Shown: positions 62,600-64,000 of the stretch, piece after piece
Numbering within the stretch: position 1 is the stretch's first letter
How the letters are laid out: each line of letters begins with the position of its first letter
Origin: Azolla caroliniana
Lineage: Eukaryota; Polypodiophyta
NCBI GenBank assembly: GCA_043228905.1
Contig: JBHGNT010000015.1
Location: forward strand, 11,594,001-11,658,000
Reading direction: 5' to 3'
Length of the DNA stretch: 64,000 nucleotides
Program-made: the position numbers and the translations under genes
Notes under the pieces: model-generated
What the model saw: the letters and a program-made list of their open reading frames with translations, nothing else
What the model was told of the DNA's origin: nothing
Database searches by the model: none

Positions 62600-64000
62600 A
62601 CTTCATTATCGCAATCCATCAAGCAAGCAGTTAGTTGTGACAATCGCCTTTTTGAACTTTGACAAGAGGAACGGGCGACTTCCAAGTTGTCGCCCTTTCT
62701 CCATGTTAAACCTATGGTATAACCCCAAGCGACTGCGAGATCTTCTCCAACGACATCGTTTAATGATCCTAATCCGATGGAAATTGATCAAGCTCGAGCC
62801 CCACTCACTATAGCCGAACGACACCATCGACGAACCAATGGGCTATGTCTATACTACAACACCTCTACCCATCTAATTCATTTTTTCCCACTCAAAAGCA
62901 ATATGTGACAAGTTTATCAGGACAATCCAACTAGTGGATCCCAACATTCGGAAAAAGACGAAGTCCAACTACATTAGGAGCCATGTGGTTGGACAATAGA
63001 CATACATGTTGCTCCCAAAGTTCTACTAACAAATTTTCCTTCGAGGTAACTCTTTGTTTTCAATCTATTTCAATTCAATCCTTAACGCTACTCGATTCCA
63101 GGGCCACGATGTGTTTTATGGACGAAACGTTCGTTTGTAAACTCAACTTTTGTGTTGTCCATTTGTCCAAGCCTATCCCAATCAAAGCTATCGATGATCG
63201 AATGCTCTCCTCTAGCGCAGTCACCAAAGCCACGGTCCCCCTCATTTTGCAGCTCGGGACCCATTAGGAGGCCTTATCATTTTACCTCATCACTTCACCG
63301 TGGTATCCAATCATACTTGGGTTGTCTTCGTTGAAAGCGAATAACCCTATTATAGATTGGCACAACCACTCACTTAGTTTTCAACTACAAACTCGCATGG
63401 AGGTTGGAGCGGCTTCCAATGTCGTTGTGTCAGAATGGCCCGAATCGTGTTCTGTCGAGCATTCCGCCATTCAACTCGGACCAATGCACTCGGATGATCA
63501 TGCCCCAGTCACAATGCACTCCATCTCAATGGGCAATGATGCAGAGTTGAGTACCCCAGCTTTGGTTCCTATGAAAGCCAATATGGACTCACTTCCATCT
63601 AAATATGGTGACTTTACTCATGTGTTTGAGAAGAAGAATGCAGATCACTTACTGGAGCATCGACCATATTATTATCCGATAGATCTAGAGGAGGGCACAT
63701 CTCCACCCTTTGGACCCATTTATGGTCTCTCTAAACCAGAACTAGAGGCTCTTCGCACATATCTCGATGAAAATTTGGAAAAGGGCGATCCAACCGTCTA
63801 AGTCACCAGCTGGGGCCCCCATCTTGTTTGTGAAGAAAAAGGATGGATCGTTGCGTCTATCTGTGGATTACCGTGGCCTCAATAAAATCACGGTACATAA
63901 TCAATACCCTTTACTTCTCATCCTAGAGCTCCTCGATCACCTTCCTTGTGCACAGGTCTTCTCCAAGATTGACTTGCGGGGAGCATACAACTTGGTTCGG
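62600..64000 (+). pseudogene. Gypsy M: Gag end, protease and RT start, cut by window edge
   Basis: NPMEIDQARAPLTIAERHHR near 62770 is the linker before the nucleocapsid knuckle of Ty3/gypsy Gag. The knuckle itself is degraded (LCLYYNTSTHLIHFF). Protease at 63080-63120 has LLDSRATMCFMDE (DSR instead of DSG) and YPIILGLSSL near 63305. RT starts near 63600: [40 protein letters not shown], a single-base frame break near 63787, then [20 protein letters not shown] and [14 protein letters not shown] at the edge. The rest lies to the right. Confidence 0.87.

Noticed and set aside
1-64000. Bacterial-type operons, toxin systems or phage defence genes
   Set aside because: Every long frame is accounted for by plant-type LTR-element proteins; ribosome-binding and operon structure are absent.

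Overview
The window is almost solid LTR-retrotransposon sequence. I see no host protein gene, rRNA, free-standing tRNA gene or CRISPR array. The mix of Ty1/copia elements (initiator-Met-type primer sites, UBN2-type Gag, CCHC knuckle, retropepsin, integrase, RVT_2, copia RNase H), Ty3/gypsy chromoviruses, and LTRs with Pol II-like TATA boxes and CT-rich leaders points to a large, repeat-rich plant nuclear genome. A seed-free land plant is my guess, but the sequence does not prove it.

Layout. 1-4957: 3' part of a decayed copia element (A1). 4958-18892: scattered pieces of an old gypsy Gag (relic Z) split by copia elements A2 (minus, 5287-8991) and A3 (plus, 9176-18651). The 5' LTR of A3 is itself split by a solo LTR (S1, 9520-10165) and by a whole minus-strand copia element (B1, 10262-15098), each flanked by a matching 5-bp duplication. 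18893-20640: deleted copia element C carrying an antisense copia fragment (B5). 21622-26118: decayed chromovirus D. 26119-33244: 3' half of chromovirus E, split by minus-strand copia B2 (26764-32253), which contains solo LTR S2.

33245-60582 is one nested stack. The 3' LTR of copia J is interrupted at 33638/60294 by copia B3/B4 (duplication AGTAC on both outer sides). Between the halves of B3/B4 lie gypsy F (36537-58590) and copia fragment K. F is in turn split by two gypsy elements of one family: G (37603-44915, apparently intact and recent, GC-rich) and H (49981-58130, AT-rich, damaged). 61071-62595 is a minus-strand copia end (L), and 62600-64000 is the start of gypsy M, which runs off the right edge.

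The most interesting parts are: the G/H family (conserved non-canonical DHG protease motif, 4-bp target duplications, gag and pol in different frames, strongly contrasting base composition between sister copies); paired antisense tRNA-like Pol III promoter boxes in both LTRs of H; a 1022-codon coiled-coil accessory frame attached to F; two copia copies sharing loss of reverse transcriptase and RNase H; and target-site duplications that allow the order of many insertions to be read.
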